Source: a virus. From it: a DNA stretch of 24,113 bases. Shown here piece by piece: positions 6,903-13,986 of this stretch (position 1 is its first letter; every line of letters begins with the position of its first letter). The stretch lies in the IMG/VR virus record IMGVR_UViG_3300009149_000277, positions 1 to 24,113 of that record; one strand, given 5' to 3'. Under the pieces are notes generated by a model that was not told the origin of the DNA, did no database searches, and saw only the letters and a program-made list of their open reading frames with translations. The position numbers were made by a program, and so were the translations under genes.

Positions 6903-7136
6903 ATGTTATTGGGTGATGTAACGCTAACAAAAATGAGATTCAATCGAATGGTCGAAGATACTGTTCTGGCGCATAGATTCTCATACATCGACGCTGTTGT
7001 TTATTTGTGTGAGAAAAATTCAATAGAAGTCGAAGACGTGAAGAAATATATTAGCGATCCAGTCAAGGATAAAATTGCCGCTGAAGCAATGCGACTGAAC
7101 TATCTACCGCGCGGAAATGAGTTGCCATTCGAATGA
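6903..7136 (+). CDS. 33: gp33-like late transcription coactivator
   Basis: A 77-residue protein that aligns with the C-terminal part of T4 gp33: MVEDTVLAHRFSYIDAVVYL, CEKNSIEVEDVKKYIS, then IAAEAMRLNYL, against T4 MVEEFGMSYLEATTAFLEEN, SIPETQFAKFIP and IQSEAIDENLL. The final GNELPFE resembles the hydrophobic and acidic clamp-binding tail of gp33. In T4 this protein bridges RNA polymerase (beta flap) and the gp45 sliding clamp to allow late transcription with gp55. It is shorter than T4 gp33 (112 aa), as is usual in marine T4-like phages. Location next to gp32 is conserved in T4. TATAAATA boxes later in this window are its expected targets. Confidence rests on pattern and synteny. Confidence 0.8.
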   Translation: MLLGDVTLTKMRFNRMVEDTVLAHRFSYIDAVVYLCEKNSIEVEDVKKYISDPVKDKIAAEAMRLNYLPRGNELPFE

Positions 7137-7142
7137 AAGCTC

Positions 7143-7171
7143 TTGACAAATTCAACTTTTTGTAGTAATAT
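7143..7171 (+). promoter_or_regulatory. Consensus sigma70-type promoter for gp32
   Basis: TTGACA (7143-7148) and TAATAT (7166-7171) are separated by exactly 17 bases, a near-perfect host sigma70 promoter. It lies in the 107-bp gap before gp32. Transcription would start near 7178, giving an AT-rich leader of about 65 nt. It would let the ssDNA-binding protein be made early and strongly by unmodified host polymerase. Confidence 0.75.
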
Positions 7172-7183
7172 ATACATGTATAT
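7170..7183. repeat. 14-bp perfect palindrome at the gp32 promoter -10/start site
   Basis: ATATACATGTATAT is a perfect inverted repeat that overlaps the end of the -10 box and the predicted start site. Such a position suits an operator for a dimeric repressor. AT-rich alternation can give palindromes by chance, so this is only a candidate site. Confidence 0.4.
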
Positions 7184-7243
7184 TATGAATAAAGTGGATA
7201 ATCTGTAATACTAAACTATACGATCTAATTAAGGAAAAAATAT

Positions 7244-8146
7244 ATGTCTTTTGCAAATCTAAAAAGAAATCGTAACTCAATCTCAGATCTAGTGTCAGCT
7301 GCATCCGCTGCAGACGGTCCTACTGAAAAGAAATCCTATGTTGATGAACGCATTTGGAAACCAACTGTTGACAAAGCAGGTAATGGTTATGCTGTGCTTC
7401 GATTCCTACCCGCATCTGAAGGTAATGAACTGCCATGGGCGCGATACTGGGATCACGGGTTTAAAGGTCCAACTGGTCAATGGTACATCGAGAAGTCTCT
7501 GACATCAATTGGTCAACAAGATCCTGTTTCAGAATACAACTCAAAGTTGTGGAACTCTGGTAACGAAGAAGACAAAGAAACTGCGCGAAAGCAGAAGCGT
7601 CGACTACACTATGTGTCAAATGTTTATGTCGAATCAGATCCAGCGAATCCATCGAATGAAGGTAGCGTGTTCTTGTTTGTTTATGGTAAGAAAATCTATG
7701 ACAAAATTATGGATTTGATGCAACCACAGTTCGCTGATGAAGATCCAGTAAATCCATTTGATTTCTGGGAAGGTGCGTCGTTCAAACTCAAGATTCGTAA
7801 TGTCGAAGGTTATCGCAACTACGACAAGTCTGAGTTTGCTGCAGCTGCTCCTTTGTTCGGTGGTGATGAGGGTTTACTTGAGGAGACCTACGATCAGCTG
7901 TTTGATCTGAACGAGTTTACTGATCCAAAGCAGTACAAGTCTTATGACGAACTCAAAGCGCGACTTGCTCTTGTTCTTGGTGAAGCGGCACCAACATCTA
8001 CGCGTCAACAGGTCGCGATGGAGTCGGCTGAAGAACCCGCTCCAAGAAGAGCCGCGCAAGCGATTGAACCAGCGAGCGCGTCTGTCGATGATGATGATGA
8101 AGATGACACAATGTCCTACTTCGCTAAGTTAGCGGCTGAAGACTGA
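7244..8146 (+). CDS. 32: gp32-like single-stranded DNA-binding protein
   Basis: A 300-residue ssDNA-binding protein of the T4 gp32 type. The N-terminus (MSFANLKRNRNSISDL) corresponds to the LAST-like cooperativity region. The core carries ERIWKPTVDKAGNGYAVLRF, LPWARYWDHGFKGPTGQWYI and KRRLHYVSNVYV, then DPANPSNEGSVFLF. The C-terminus is Pro/Ala-rich and ends in an acidic DDDDEDD patch plus MSYFAKLAAED, the protein-interaction tail. It coats ssDNA in replication, recombination and repair. There is no cysteine in the entire protein, so the zinc site of T4 gp32 is absent. TAAGGAAAAA precedes the start. T4 gp32 represses its own translation by binding its unstructured leader; the A/T-rich leader here would allow the same, but this is inferred. 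Confidence 0.95.
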   Translation: MSFANLKRNRNSISDLVSAASAADGPTEKKSYVDERIWKPTVDKAGNGYAVLRFLPASEGNELPWARYWDHGFKGPTGQWYIEKSLTSIGQQDPVSEYNSKLWNSGNEEDKETARKQKRRLHYVSNVYVESDPANPSNEGSVFLFVYGKKIYDKIMDLMQPQFADEDPVNPFDFWEGASFKLKIRNVEGYRNYDKSEFAAAAPLFGGDEGLLEETYDQLFDLNEFTDPKQYKSYDELKARLALVLGEAAPTSTRQQVAMESAEEPAPRRAAQAIEPASASVDDDDEDDTMSYFAKLAAED

Positions 8147-8178
8147 TCGGTTTAGTTGTTCCCTAGTGGAAAAACAAC

Positions 8179-8204
8179 AGACGGGTGAGATTCCCGTCTC
8201 TTTT
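8179..8204 (+). terminator. Intrinsic terminator after gp32
   Basis: A 7-bp perfect stem (AGACGGG pairing with CCCGTCT) closes a 7-base loop (TGAGATT) and is followed by CTTTT. It lies 33 bases after the gp32 stop and ends the early/replication transcript. Its loop and right arm are identical to those of the terminator at 8536. Confidence 0.8.
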
Positions 8205-8228
8205 ATTATTAATACATAGGAAATTGAA

Positions 8229-8528
8229 ATGAAATACGTTTATACATTAATTTTATCGTTGATTTTATCAACAAGTGCTTTCGCAGGAACAAAAGCATAC
8301 GTTGAAAACACGTGGAGTGGCGATATGATTGTTCTAACCGATGAAACATGTCCTTCTGATAAAACCATGTTGAGGACATATAAGTACAACGGCAGAAAAG
8401 AAGGTCATCAAACTTGGGAAGGATGTTGGAAAGACGACGACTTAACTATTTTTGTCAAGTGGCTTGAAGAACCACGCGGTCAAAGATACGAGAAGAAGAA
8501 GTTCAAAGCTGTAGATTGTAGATGGTAA
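8229..8528 (+). CDS. Small exported protein, unknown function
   Basis: A 99-residue protein with a textbook signal peptide: MKYVYTLILSLILSTSAFA, cleaved before G20. The mature part has three cysteines (DETCPSD, EGCWKD and VDCRW), aromatic residues and many charges, so a small disulfide-bonded periplasmic protein is likely. It stands alone between two near-identical terminators, with its own ribosome site (TAGGAAATTG), which is the layout of a moron gene. Exported phage proteins of this kind can alter the host envelope or exclude other phages. I do not recognise the family, and no function can be assigned from sequence. I see no clear promoter in the 24-base gap after the first terminator, so readthrough may supply it. 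Confidence 0.7.
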   Translation: MKYVYTLILSLILSTSAFAGTKAYVENTWSGDMIVLTDETCPSDKTMLRTYKYNGRKEGHQTWEGCWKDDDLTIFVKWLEEPRGQRYEKKKFKAVDCRW

Positions 8529-8535
8529 AGAAACA

Positions 8536-8564
8536 GGCGGGTGAGATTCCCGTCTCTTTTTTTA
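8536..8564 (+). terminator. Intrinsic terminator between convergent genes
   Basis: AGGCGGG pairs with CCCGTCT (one G-T wobble) around the same TGAGATT loop as the terminator at 8179, followed by CTTTTTTT. It sits between the converging exported-protein gene and the tape-measure-like gene. On the other strand a weaker T-rich stretch (TTTCTTT) follows, so it may work both ways. Confidence 0.8.
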
Positions 8565-10028
8565 TCCTATAGAATAAGCGTCTGCTCTTGAACCATTGTT
8601 GATTACAGGCGAAGGTAGCATACTCGGTCCAGAGATATTCTGATTCACTGTTGAAGAAGGTGAACTCACGTTTGATGTGTTAATGACATTGACCATCGGA
8701 GATGAAACAGCAGACCCTTCGGCAATCTTATCCCCCAGTAATCCTCGCGTCGCGCCACCCACCATTCGAGTAGTTATGTCGCTCATCTTGGTGAGGTTCT
8801 TTTCGACTCTATATTCGCGTTCAGCAATTGACCCCGATGTAGCATTTGCTTGATCAGACGAAGCAACAACAGAACTCTCGATCGCAGAAGGGATAGAGTT
8901 GACTATTTGATCAGATCGTTGACCACGGCTCATCACTCTATTCGCCCCGCGCATCTGCGCTGACGTCACACCAGAAGAAGAGATTTCTGGAGTGCTCTGT
9001 TCTGGTTGACCTTCGCCCCCAGACATACCCGAAGAAAACCCTTTCTTAAATTCTTTCCCTACATCACCACCAGTGAAAAGTGCCTTTACTCCAGCAAAAA
9101 GACCTCTACCAACACCTTCGAGAAAGTTGAATATGGTGTCTACTATTTTACTGAAAATATCACTATAAGAAAAACTGTCAAGAAGATTCGCGAAGTTTTC
9201 AAATCCCATCTTATCCGCCACCCAAGAGATCGCGCTTTTAACCAGATCCAAAGGAATAAGAACGATATTGGCAAGACCTTTGAGCGCGCCTTTGAGCGCG
9301 CCCGTTAGCTTATCAACCCAATCCGCATTCTCTGTCATCGCACTAAATTCTTTAAACAGCGAAGAAAATACTTCAATTGCAGCAGTAATGGGAAGAAAAA
9401 ATCTACCTAAGACTCGAAAGAAACTAAAGAACTTGGAGAAGGTGACGCCAAAACTTTTGACGAATCCTTTGATGGGTTCAAAGAATGAACCTATTTTTGA
9501 AAATGTTTTGCTGACAACGCCTTCGGTTCCAAAGAAGGTTCCCATTTTTGTAAAGAAATTTGAGATTGGTTTTAGACCATCTTTGATCTTATCAATGCCC
9601 TTTCCGATTATACCTTCGGCGGAGAACATTGCTTTGAAACCATTGATGAATTTAGTCCAACCCGATTGAATCGCCGCCTGAATTTCAGGCATCAACTTGC
9701 CAAGAATGTCCGCGATACCTGTGGCAAAACCAAGAAACGATCCAGTAATTGCTGCAGCGAAACCGAATAGTCCAAAACCCAGACCTTCAGCCTGGGACTT
9801 CTCTTTCTCGGGGATGATTCCGTCCCCATCAGTATCGCTTTGACCCGAAACTCGTTCGCGCATTTGTTCCATTTCGCGCATTTTATTAGAAAACCAAAGC
9901 ACAATAAAATTGTCGATGTTTCTGTCGATACTTTGTAGCAATCCAACGACCTTAGTCTCGACGCGTTCAAGCGTCTCGTTGGTCTGCATTTGTTCCAGAA
10001 CTATATCGTCTAATCTAAGCGTTGCCAT
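8562..10028 (-). CDS. Tape-measure-like tail protein (gp29 position)
   Basis: A 488-residue protein. Residues 1-60 are helical (coiled-coil-like MREMEQMRERV), followed by DTDGDGIIPEKE (65-76), which fits a 12-residue EF-hand loop. About 80-330 is a long run of amphipathic and hydrophobic helices rich in Phe, Gly and Lys (SFLGFATGIADILGK, FFTKMGTFFGTEGVVSKTF), with repeats such as GALKGALKGL. The last 150 residues are Ser/Asn-rich and look disordered. This composition is typical of tail tape measures, and it follows the gp26 and gp51-position genes as T4 gp29 does. At 488 aa it is shorter than T4 gp29 (590). It overlaps the upstream small gene by 14 nt. AGGAAGAGAG precedes the start. It could instead be another internal virion protein. 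Confidence 0.55.
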   Translation of the reverse strand: MATLRLDDIVLEQMQTNETLERVETKVVGLLQSIDRNIDNFIVLWFSNKMREMEQMRERVSGQSDTDGDGIIPEKEKSQAEGLGFGLFGFAAAITGSFLGFATGIADILGKLMPEIQAAIQSGWTKFINGFKAMFSAEGIIGKGIDKIKDGLKPISNFFTKMGTFFGTEGVVSKTFSKIGSFFEPIKGFVKSFGVTFSKFFSFFRVLGRFFLPITAAIEVFSSLFKEFSAMTENADWVDKLTGALKGALKGLANIVLIPLDLVKSAISWVADKMGFENFANLLDSFSYSDIFSKIVDTIFNFLEGVGRGLFAGVKALFTGGDVGKEFKKGFSSGMSGGEGQPEQSTPEISSSGVTSAQMRGANRVMSRGQRSDQIVNSIPSAIESSVVASSDQANATSGSIAEREYRVEKNLTKMSDITTRMVGGATRGLLGDKIAEGSAVSSPMVNVINTSNVSSPSSTVNQNISGPSMLPSPVINNGSRADAYSIG

Positions 10029-10203
10029 GTTCTCTCTTCCTAGCCTCTTTTTCTTCTTCTAAGGTTTGCATCAACAGAATCAAATGTACCTCTCTCTCCC
10101 ATGGTGCCATCGTTTCTATCTCTGTCAATGCGTAGTGATGGTACCTGTTCAGCAGAAAATTAGTCTTATAATAGTTCGCTAGATTATCATGAGACAGGCA
10201 CAC
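10015..10203 (-). CDS. Small tail-assembly protein, gp51-position
   Basis: A 62-residue protein that starts with GTG overlapping the gp26 stop by one base (TAGTG) and ends 14 nt inside the tape-measure-like gene. The core YHHYALTEIETMAPWEREVH resembles the YALTExExMxPWEREI pattern of small proteins that sit between gp26 and the tape measure in marine T4-like phages. From its position it may be the counterpart of gp51 (hub assembly catalyst) or a tape-measure chaperone. GTG is the only reasonable start that keeps the conserved part. The protein is mostly helical with a charged tail. Confidence 0.55.
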   Translation of the reverse strand: MCLSHDNLANYYKTNFLLNRYHHYALTEIETMAPWEREVHLILLMQTLEEEKEARKREHGNA

Positions 10204-10901
10204 TAAAAAAAACTTTGCATTCCCTCCAACACAATTTCGTTAGAGTGACCGCATGATTCGCATGTGAAATCAATCTTGTGTCGAACTGCTGGCATATCTT
10301 GTAAGAATCCAGCAACCTTTTCGAATTGACTTTGAGTCATCGAACCAATAAAATTGCTGATGCTTTCGTCCGTCTCTTCTGACAAATCAACTCTCTCGTC
10401 ATTTGAGATTACTGCAACCATACACCTTGACATTATTTCAATAGCAGAATTTTCCATAGACTCAATTTCATCAAAATCAAGCATGTCATAGCTTGGATAT
10501 CTCATCTCAACCGAAACTGTGTCTGATATCTGAATGATGTTGGTTTTCTTGGGCACATCACAAGTAATCTTATCCAAATTCACAGTGTGATCGTTCTGAT
10601 GTTTACACTCGTCGCAGTTGATCTTTAGTTCAATATTCTCGCCAACAGATTTAGAACGCAGTTGTAAAAACATATACTCGACGTCAAAGGTAGTCAATTG
10701 ACTTCTAGAAACGTTTCCATCCACACACGCCACGACTGTATCCAATACAGCATTGGTAATTTGGTTGATATCTTTTGATTCAGACGCCAATAACAATATC
10801 TTTTCTTCTTTGACCAGATAAGGTCGATACTTGACCTTTTTTCCAGTCGATGGTATTTTCATTTCATACTTTGGTGAATCGTTTAGTAATGGTAAAGCCA
10901 T
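10203..10901 (-). CDS. 26: gp26-like baseplate hub protein
   Basis: A 232-residue protein of the T4 baseplate (gp26) family. It begins MALPLLNDSPKYEMKIPSTG, followed by VKYRPYLVKEEKILLLA, the usual start of this family. Two CxxC pairs (C96/C99 in CDECKH and C214/C217 in CESCGH) are far apart in sequence but can form one zinc ribbon. The segment YPSYDMLDFDEIES lies in the middle. In T4, gp26 is part of or helps assemble the central hub. AAGGAAATAAGTT before the start is a good ribosome site. It is followed by the small gp51-position gene in a 1-nt overlap and preceded by the tube-like gene. Family assignment is strong. Confidence 0.8.
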   Translation of the reverse strand: MALPLLNDSPKYEMKIPSTGKKVKYRPYLVKEEKILLLASESKDINQITNAVLDTVVACVDGNVSRSQLTTFDVEYMFLQLRSKSVGENIELKINCDECKHQNDHTVNLDKITCDVPKKTNIIQISDTVSVEMRYPSYDMLDFDEIESMENSAIEIMSRCMVAVISNDERVDLSEETDESISNFIGSMTQSQFEKVAGFLQDMPAVRHKIDFTCESCGHSNEIVLEGMQSFF

Positions 10902-10915
10902 AACTTATTTCCTTG

Positions 10916-11632
10916 TTAGTCAAAAATGTCGTAAATCTTTTTACCGATCTTACTACCTAGATCGGTTGTTATTTCGGCGGAGGCTGTCGCACCCACCTCG
11001 CCCTTCTTGTTGATTTTCTCGCCTTTCCAAGACTTATAGTTGAACTCAACAGATATTTCGCTAATTTCATTTGCTCCGTCGGTGAGAGTTTCGTTTGTTA
11101 CACTGACAGGATACGCCCTATCTAGAATCCAATGATAGTTTGCTTTGCCCGATATACCAGCGTCGACGTCAAAGTCTAAATTGATGTTTATTGGGCCTAG
11201 GCTGAAGTCAACGTTTTTATTGAACACAGGGAAACTGCTACCGCGTTCTAACTGATAAATGTGAACAGGTTTGCAGTAGTTATCGGGATAATTCACAATG
11301 TATCTTCCTTCACTACCTGTTGACTTTACGATGTTCTCTTGCCAATATTCGAAGTAATTTCGAGCATCTTGATCGTTCAAAACACGAAAGGTCATTGTAA
11401 CGGATGGATTTTGAAATCCATACACCACATTCTGAAGATCAATACCGATCCTTCGTTCAACAGACATTAATGATCGTGAGGGTAAATTCACAGACGTACA
11501 AAAGAATCCTAACTGTTTGGGATTTCCTTGACCAAGGGAAGGGAGTTGCACATGAAACAGATTTGCTTTGGCGAATCCCTTACCTTTTGTGACAGCCGAC
11601 TTGAACTCGTCTATTGTTCCTGGTCTAAACAT
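10916..11632 (-). CDS. Tail tube family protein, gp54/gp19-like
   Basis: I start it at ATG 11632 (MFRPGTIDEFKS, 238 aa) rather than at the TTG two codons earlier; this gives an 8-nt overlap with the preceding gene and leaves GGAG at workable distance. GFAKANLFHVQLPSLG, then FFCTSVNLPSRSL, and the later GFQNPSVTMTFRVLNDQDAR, match the beta-sandwich fold of T4 tail tube proteins, where chains stack in hexameric rings. Being longer than gp19 (163 aa) and placed in the hub operon, it may be the tube initiator gp54, which shares the tube fold; gp48 lies just across the divergent promoter. The gp19-type tube protein itself cannot be excluded. The C-terminal 35 residues look like an extension. Confidence 0.65.
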   Translation of the reverse strand: MFRPGTIDEFKSAVTKGKGFAKANLFHVQLPSLGQGNPKQLGFFCTSVNLPSRSLMSVERRIGIDLQNVVYGFQNPSVTMTFRVLNDQDARNYFEYWQENIVKSTGSEGRYIVNYPDNYCKPVHIYQLERGSSFPVFNKNVDFSLGPININLDFDVDAGISGKANYHWILDRAYPVSVTNETLTDGANEISEISVEFNYKSWKGEKINKKGEVGATASAEITTDLGSKIGKKIYDIFD

Positions 11633-12212
11633 TTGCAATTATTCTCCGCGAATCTTTGTATACCTGATTCTTATTACCTTGCCACTGAGCCATTGGTAAG
11701 AATGTTGCGATTTCCCACTCAGGCGCTGGTATCATCGCCAAATTACCTTCAATCTGAGACGTCAAATAATGTTTTAGACATGGTCGAAAATATTTCATTT
11801 TCGACGCTCGATTCAAATAATCATAGGAAACGTCAAACCTTGTATTCTCTGTATACTTCTTGTCTGTTGTGATGTCCATCAAACCGTCAAGAAATTTAGC
11901 GCGCAATGCAATTGGTAAGTAGTGTAGATTGATACCGTAGAAACCTTTCTTTGCTGGACCTAACGCAATCACAAGAGGAAATGAGTCCCAATACGGCAAT
12001 GTGTCTTTATGTTTCGCGTCATAGAAAAACATAAACATAGAACCCGTGATGTACTTTGATTTCATTTCAATCGGATCTTCTCGCATCAACGATCTACGGT
12101 TGACGCGCATTCTCTGTACCTTTTTACGAAACCACGCGCGCGACTCTTTGGTGCGTGGTGTTATCCCCGCACGAAACGCTTCCATCTCTACTTTCGCAAA
12201 CAAATTCGACAT
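11625..12212 (-). CDS. Conserved T4-like structural/packaging protein, possibly gp2-like
   Basis: A 195-residue protein with a basic helical start (MSNLFAKVEMEAFRAGITPR, then AWFRKKVQRMRVNRR) and a conserved centre (SMFMFFYDAKHKDTLPYWDS, then FPLVIALGPAKKGFYGINLH). I recognise it as a recurrent protein of T4-like phages next to gp4, sometimes labelled DNA end protector (gp2) but often only structural; I cannot confirm which. In T4, gene 2 is close to gene 4, and gp2 protects packaged DNA ends from RecBCD, which would suit the basic N-terminus. It follows gp4 by 24 bases and overlaps the tube-like gene by 8 nt. No enzyme motif is visible. Confidence 0.6.
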   Translation of the reverse strand: MSNLFAKVEMEAFRAGITPRTKESRAWFRKKVQRMRVNRRSLMREDPIEMKSKYITGSMFMFFYDAKHKDTLPYWDSFPLVIALGPAKKGFYGINLHYLPIALRAKFLDGLMDITTDKKYTENTRFDVSYDYLNRASKMKYFRPCLKHYLTSQIEGNLAMIPAPEWEIATFLPMAQWQGNKNQVYKDSRRIIANV

Positions 12213-12236
12213 TAATTCTCGACCTTATCCATGTTT

Positions 12237-12758
12237 CTATTTAGTCTTCTTTTTGGTAAATGGTTTCATCTTTTTAAGAGGTTTAATTGACTTGGGCATG
12301 ATTCCCATTGAGATAAGATCGTTCTCTGACCAGATTACAAAATTCCACCCCTTGTCTTTGGCATAGTCTTCGGCGCTCTTCCATTTGTTACAGTTCTTGA
12401 CCCATGTCAAAGATTCGGTGATAAATCGTTTCGTCTTTCTTTCGGGTGTTCTTGGTGGTGCGGTTTCCTTTGCGGGTTTCACTTCAATCAGTAGGGATTT
12501 GCCATTATTATATTTCACATAAAAATCCGGAAAGTATCTATGATATCTTCCATCAATATCGTATCGATAGGGTATCACTATCTCTTCTGACGACCACTCT
12601 ACAACCGATTTATTATTATCAAGATGACGCATTACATAAAATTCCCATTTACTTCTATACACAACAGATTCGGGATCGCCTTTATATTTTGATGGATTTA
12701 CGGGTTTATACTTACCCGAATATGTTTTCACAAATTCTTTCTCCGTTATTTGCGACAT
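12237..12758 (-). CDS. 4: gp4-like head completion protein (nuclease fold)
   Basis: A 173-residue protein that matches T4 gp4 (gp50/65) closely: GKYKPVNPSKYKGDPESVVY, then RSKWEFYVMRHLDNNKSVVE, then WSSEEIVIPY, and RYHRYFPDFYVK. It carries the PD-(D/E)XK-type set E39, D78 (in PDFY) and E92/K94 (in IEVKP), like TnsA-type nucleases. In T4 the protein completes the filled head so that the tail can join. The C-terminus adds a Lys-rich tail (KKMKPFTKKKTK) beyond the T4 length (150 aa). It is the first gene of the leftward operon, and the opposing late-promoter box at 12801-12808 is its likely promoter. Confidence 0.85.
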   Translation of the reverse strand: MSQITEKEFVKTYSGKYKPVNPSKYKGDPESVVYRSKWEFYVMRHLDNNKSVVEWSSEEIVIPYRYDIDGRYHRYFPDFYVKYNNGKSLLIEVKPAKETAPPRTPERKTKRFITESLTWVKNCNKWKSAEDYAKDKGWNFVIWSENDLISMGIMPKSIKPLKKMKPFTKKKTK

Positions 12759-12774
12759 CCCTGATAATTTTCAT

Positions 12775-12782
12775 TATAAATA
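12775..12782 (+). promoter_or_regulatory. T4-type late promoter for gp48 operon
   Basis: TATAAATA is a perfect T4 late-promoter -10 box, followed by CTCG; transcription would start near 12788, about 30 bases before the gp48 ATG. It is expected to be read by host polymerase carrying gp55, gp33 and the gp45 clamp. Confidence 0.8.
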
Positions 12783-12807
12783 CTCGTATCAATTACCAAG
12801 TATTTAT
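12776..12807. repeat. Inverted repeat formed by two facing late promoters
   Basis: ATAAATACT (12776-12784) and AGTATTTAT (12799-12807) are a perfect 9-bp inverted repeat with a 14-base spacer. Each arm is a late-promoter box, so the two promoters point at each other across the spacer. Confidence 0.8.
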
Positions 12808-12808
12808 C
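12801..12808 (-). promoter_or_regulatory. T4-type late promoter for gp4 operon
   Basis: Read on the minus strand this is GATAAATA followed by CTTGG, one mismatch from TATAAATA at the first base. It lies 43 bases before the gp4 start and is the only such box seen before the leftward operon. Confidence 0.65.
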
Positions 12809-12819
12809 GGGACTGTTTC

Positions 12820-13986
12820 ATGGCTAAAAGAACAAACGCATATCGTGGAGCGCAGGACGAAAGAACTCACAATAACGCTTTACGTGAGATTGAGGTCACG
12901 GCGAAACCTATCGTAATCGCCAAAGAAACTGTGACGGAAGAACAAAACATTAGTGAAACGACTCCTACCTTTGAAGATCTCGAATCAAAAAGAAACTACA
13001 AATTCCCTCTGACTCTCGAACAAGAAGGATTTCCCGCTAAGATCATTTTTCGAGCGAAAAAAATTGAGGGAGTCAACGCATTAGAAGCCGCTGGATTGAC
13101 CAAACTAACCGAGAGCATTTTCAACAATCTCGAGAAAACATCTATCGCCGAGGAAGGTCTTAGCGCGCAAGAATCAAATCGAATTATATCGGATAGCAAT
13201 ATAAAACGAAAGGAAACCCTTAGTTATGAAAACAATACCGGCGGAACTCCTTATGGTAGCGTTACGCTTCCGCTCCAGATTGCTTTACGATACAACGATG
13301 TTGTAACATATTCAAGTCAATCCCTTGGTGTTATTGGTGGATCGGCAGAAGGCGCTATGACTGGTCAAAATCCATTCGCAGGCGCGACTAAGGGAGATGG
13401 AAGTTTAGCGACGGGCGCTAGTGCGCTTGTCGCACAAACAATCGCTAAGAATGTTGGATCGATTGTTGGTGCGGCCGCTGGTTTAGGATTTGGTGGCAAA
13501 CTTGTCGGTGCTGGTCTTGGTGCGGTCGCAGGTTCTAATGTTGGTGAAGGGTTGGGTAATGCCGTGAAAAGCGCCACGCGTGTGGCGTCTGCGCCCAACC
13601 TTCGAACTCTATTCGATAATGTACCTATTCGTGAGTTCTCCTTTGACTTTGAGTTGGTCGCCAATAGCGAAGAAGAATCAAAGGCAATAAAGGATATAAT
13701 AAAATTCTTCAGACAAGAGTTGTATCCAGAAAAAATACCATTGGGGACGAGTGGGATACCATTGGCGTATAAATTTCCCAACGTATTTGAAATTGAAGTA
13801 CAGAATCGATATGGACAAAACCCTGAATTCAAAATTCAAAGATGTTATCTCAGAAGCGTGATCACTTCTTTCAACGAAGTCGCAAGGGGAATGTTCGTCG
13901 ACGGCAACTTCGTTTCGGCAAATATAAGCGTAGCATTCACAGAGATTGTCGCGCTAGACAAACAGAAGATTAGAGCGGGTTACTAA
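12820..13986 (+). CDS. 48: gp48-like baseplate tail tube cap
   Basis: A 388-residue protein matching gp48. The N-terminal part carries NYKFPLTLEQEGFPAKIIFR (about 64-83), then TPYGSVTLPLQIALRYNDVV. The middle is a Gly/Ala-rich hydrophobic stretch (about 190-250, IVGAAAGLGFGGKLVGAG) like the glycine-zipper segments of this family. The C-terminal part has LRTLFDNVPIREFSFDFELV, then KDIIKFFRQELYPEK, the best diagnostic match, and ends in SANISVAFTEIVALDKQKI. In T4, gp48 caps the hub and starts the tail tube with gp54. The first gene of the rightward operon, it is preceded by a perfect late promoter. Its stop overlaps the gp53 start by one base. Confidence 0.85.
   Translation: MAKRTNAYRGAQDERTHNNALREIEVTAKPIVIAKETVTEEQNISETTPTFEDLESKRNYKFPLTLEQEGFPAKIIFRAKKIEGVNALEAAGLTKLTESIFNNLEKTSIAEEGLSAQESNRIISDSNIKRKETLSYENNTGGTPYGSVTLPLQIALRYNDVVTYSSQSLGVIGGSAEGAMTGQNPFAGATKGDGSLATGASALVAQTIAKNVGSIVGAAAGLGFGGKLVGAGLGAVAGSNVGEGLGNAVKSATRVASAPNLRTLFDNVPIREFSFDFELVANSEEESKAIKDIIKFFRQELYPEKIPLGTSGIPLAYKFPNVFEIEVQNRYGQNPEFKIQRCYLRSVITSFNEVARGMFVDGNFVSANISVAFTEIVALDKQKIRAGY

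Noticed and set aside
9277-9302. Tandem 12-bp repeat TTTGAGCGCGCC
   Set aside because: It only encodes the GALKGALKG helix repeat within the tape-measure-like protein, so it needs no separate explanation.
9006-9669. Plus-strand reading frames across the tape-measure-like gene
   Set aside because: They are antisense shadows with basic, low-complexity translations and no ribosome sites; the minus-strand frame has clear protein character.
10015-10060. Programmed frameshift joining the small gp51-position gene to the tape-measure-like gene, as in lambda G/T
   Set aside because: The frame change needed is not -1, the A-rich stretch does not form a fitting slippery heptamer, and the second gene has its own ribosome site and ATG.
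13768-13775. TATAAATT inside gp48 as a late promoter
   Set aside because: It is deep within a coding region, not near a gene start, and mismatched.
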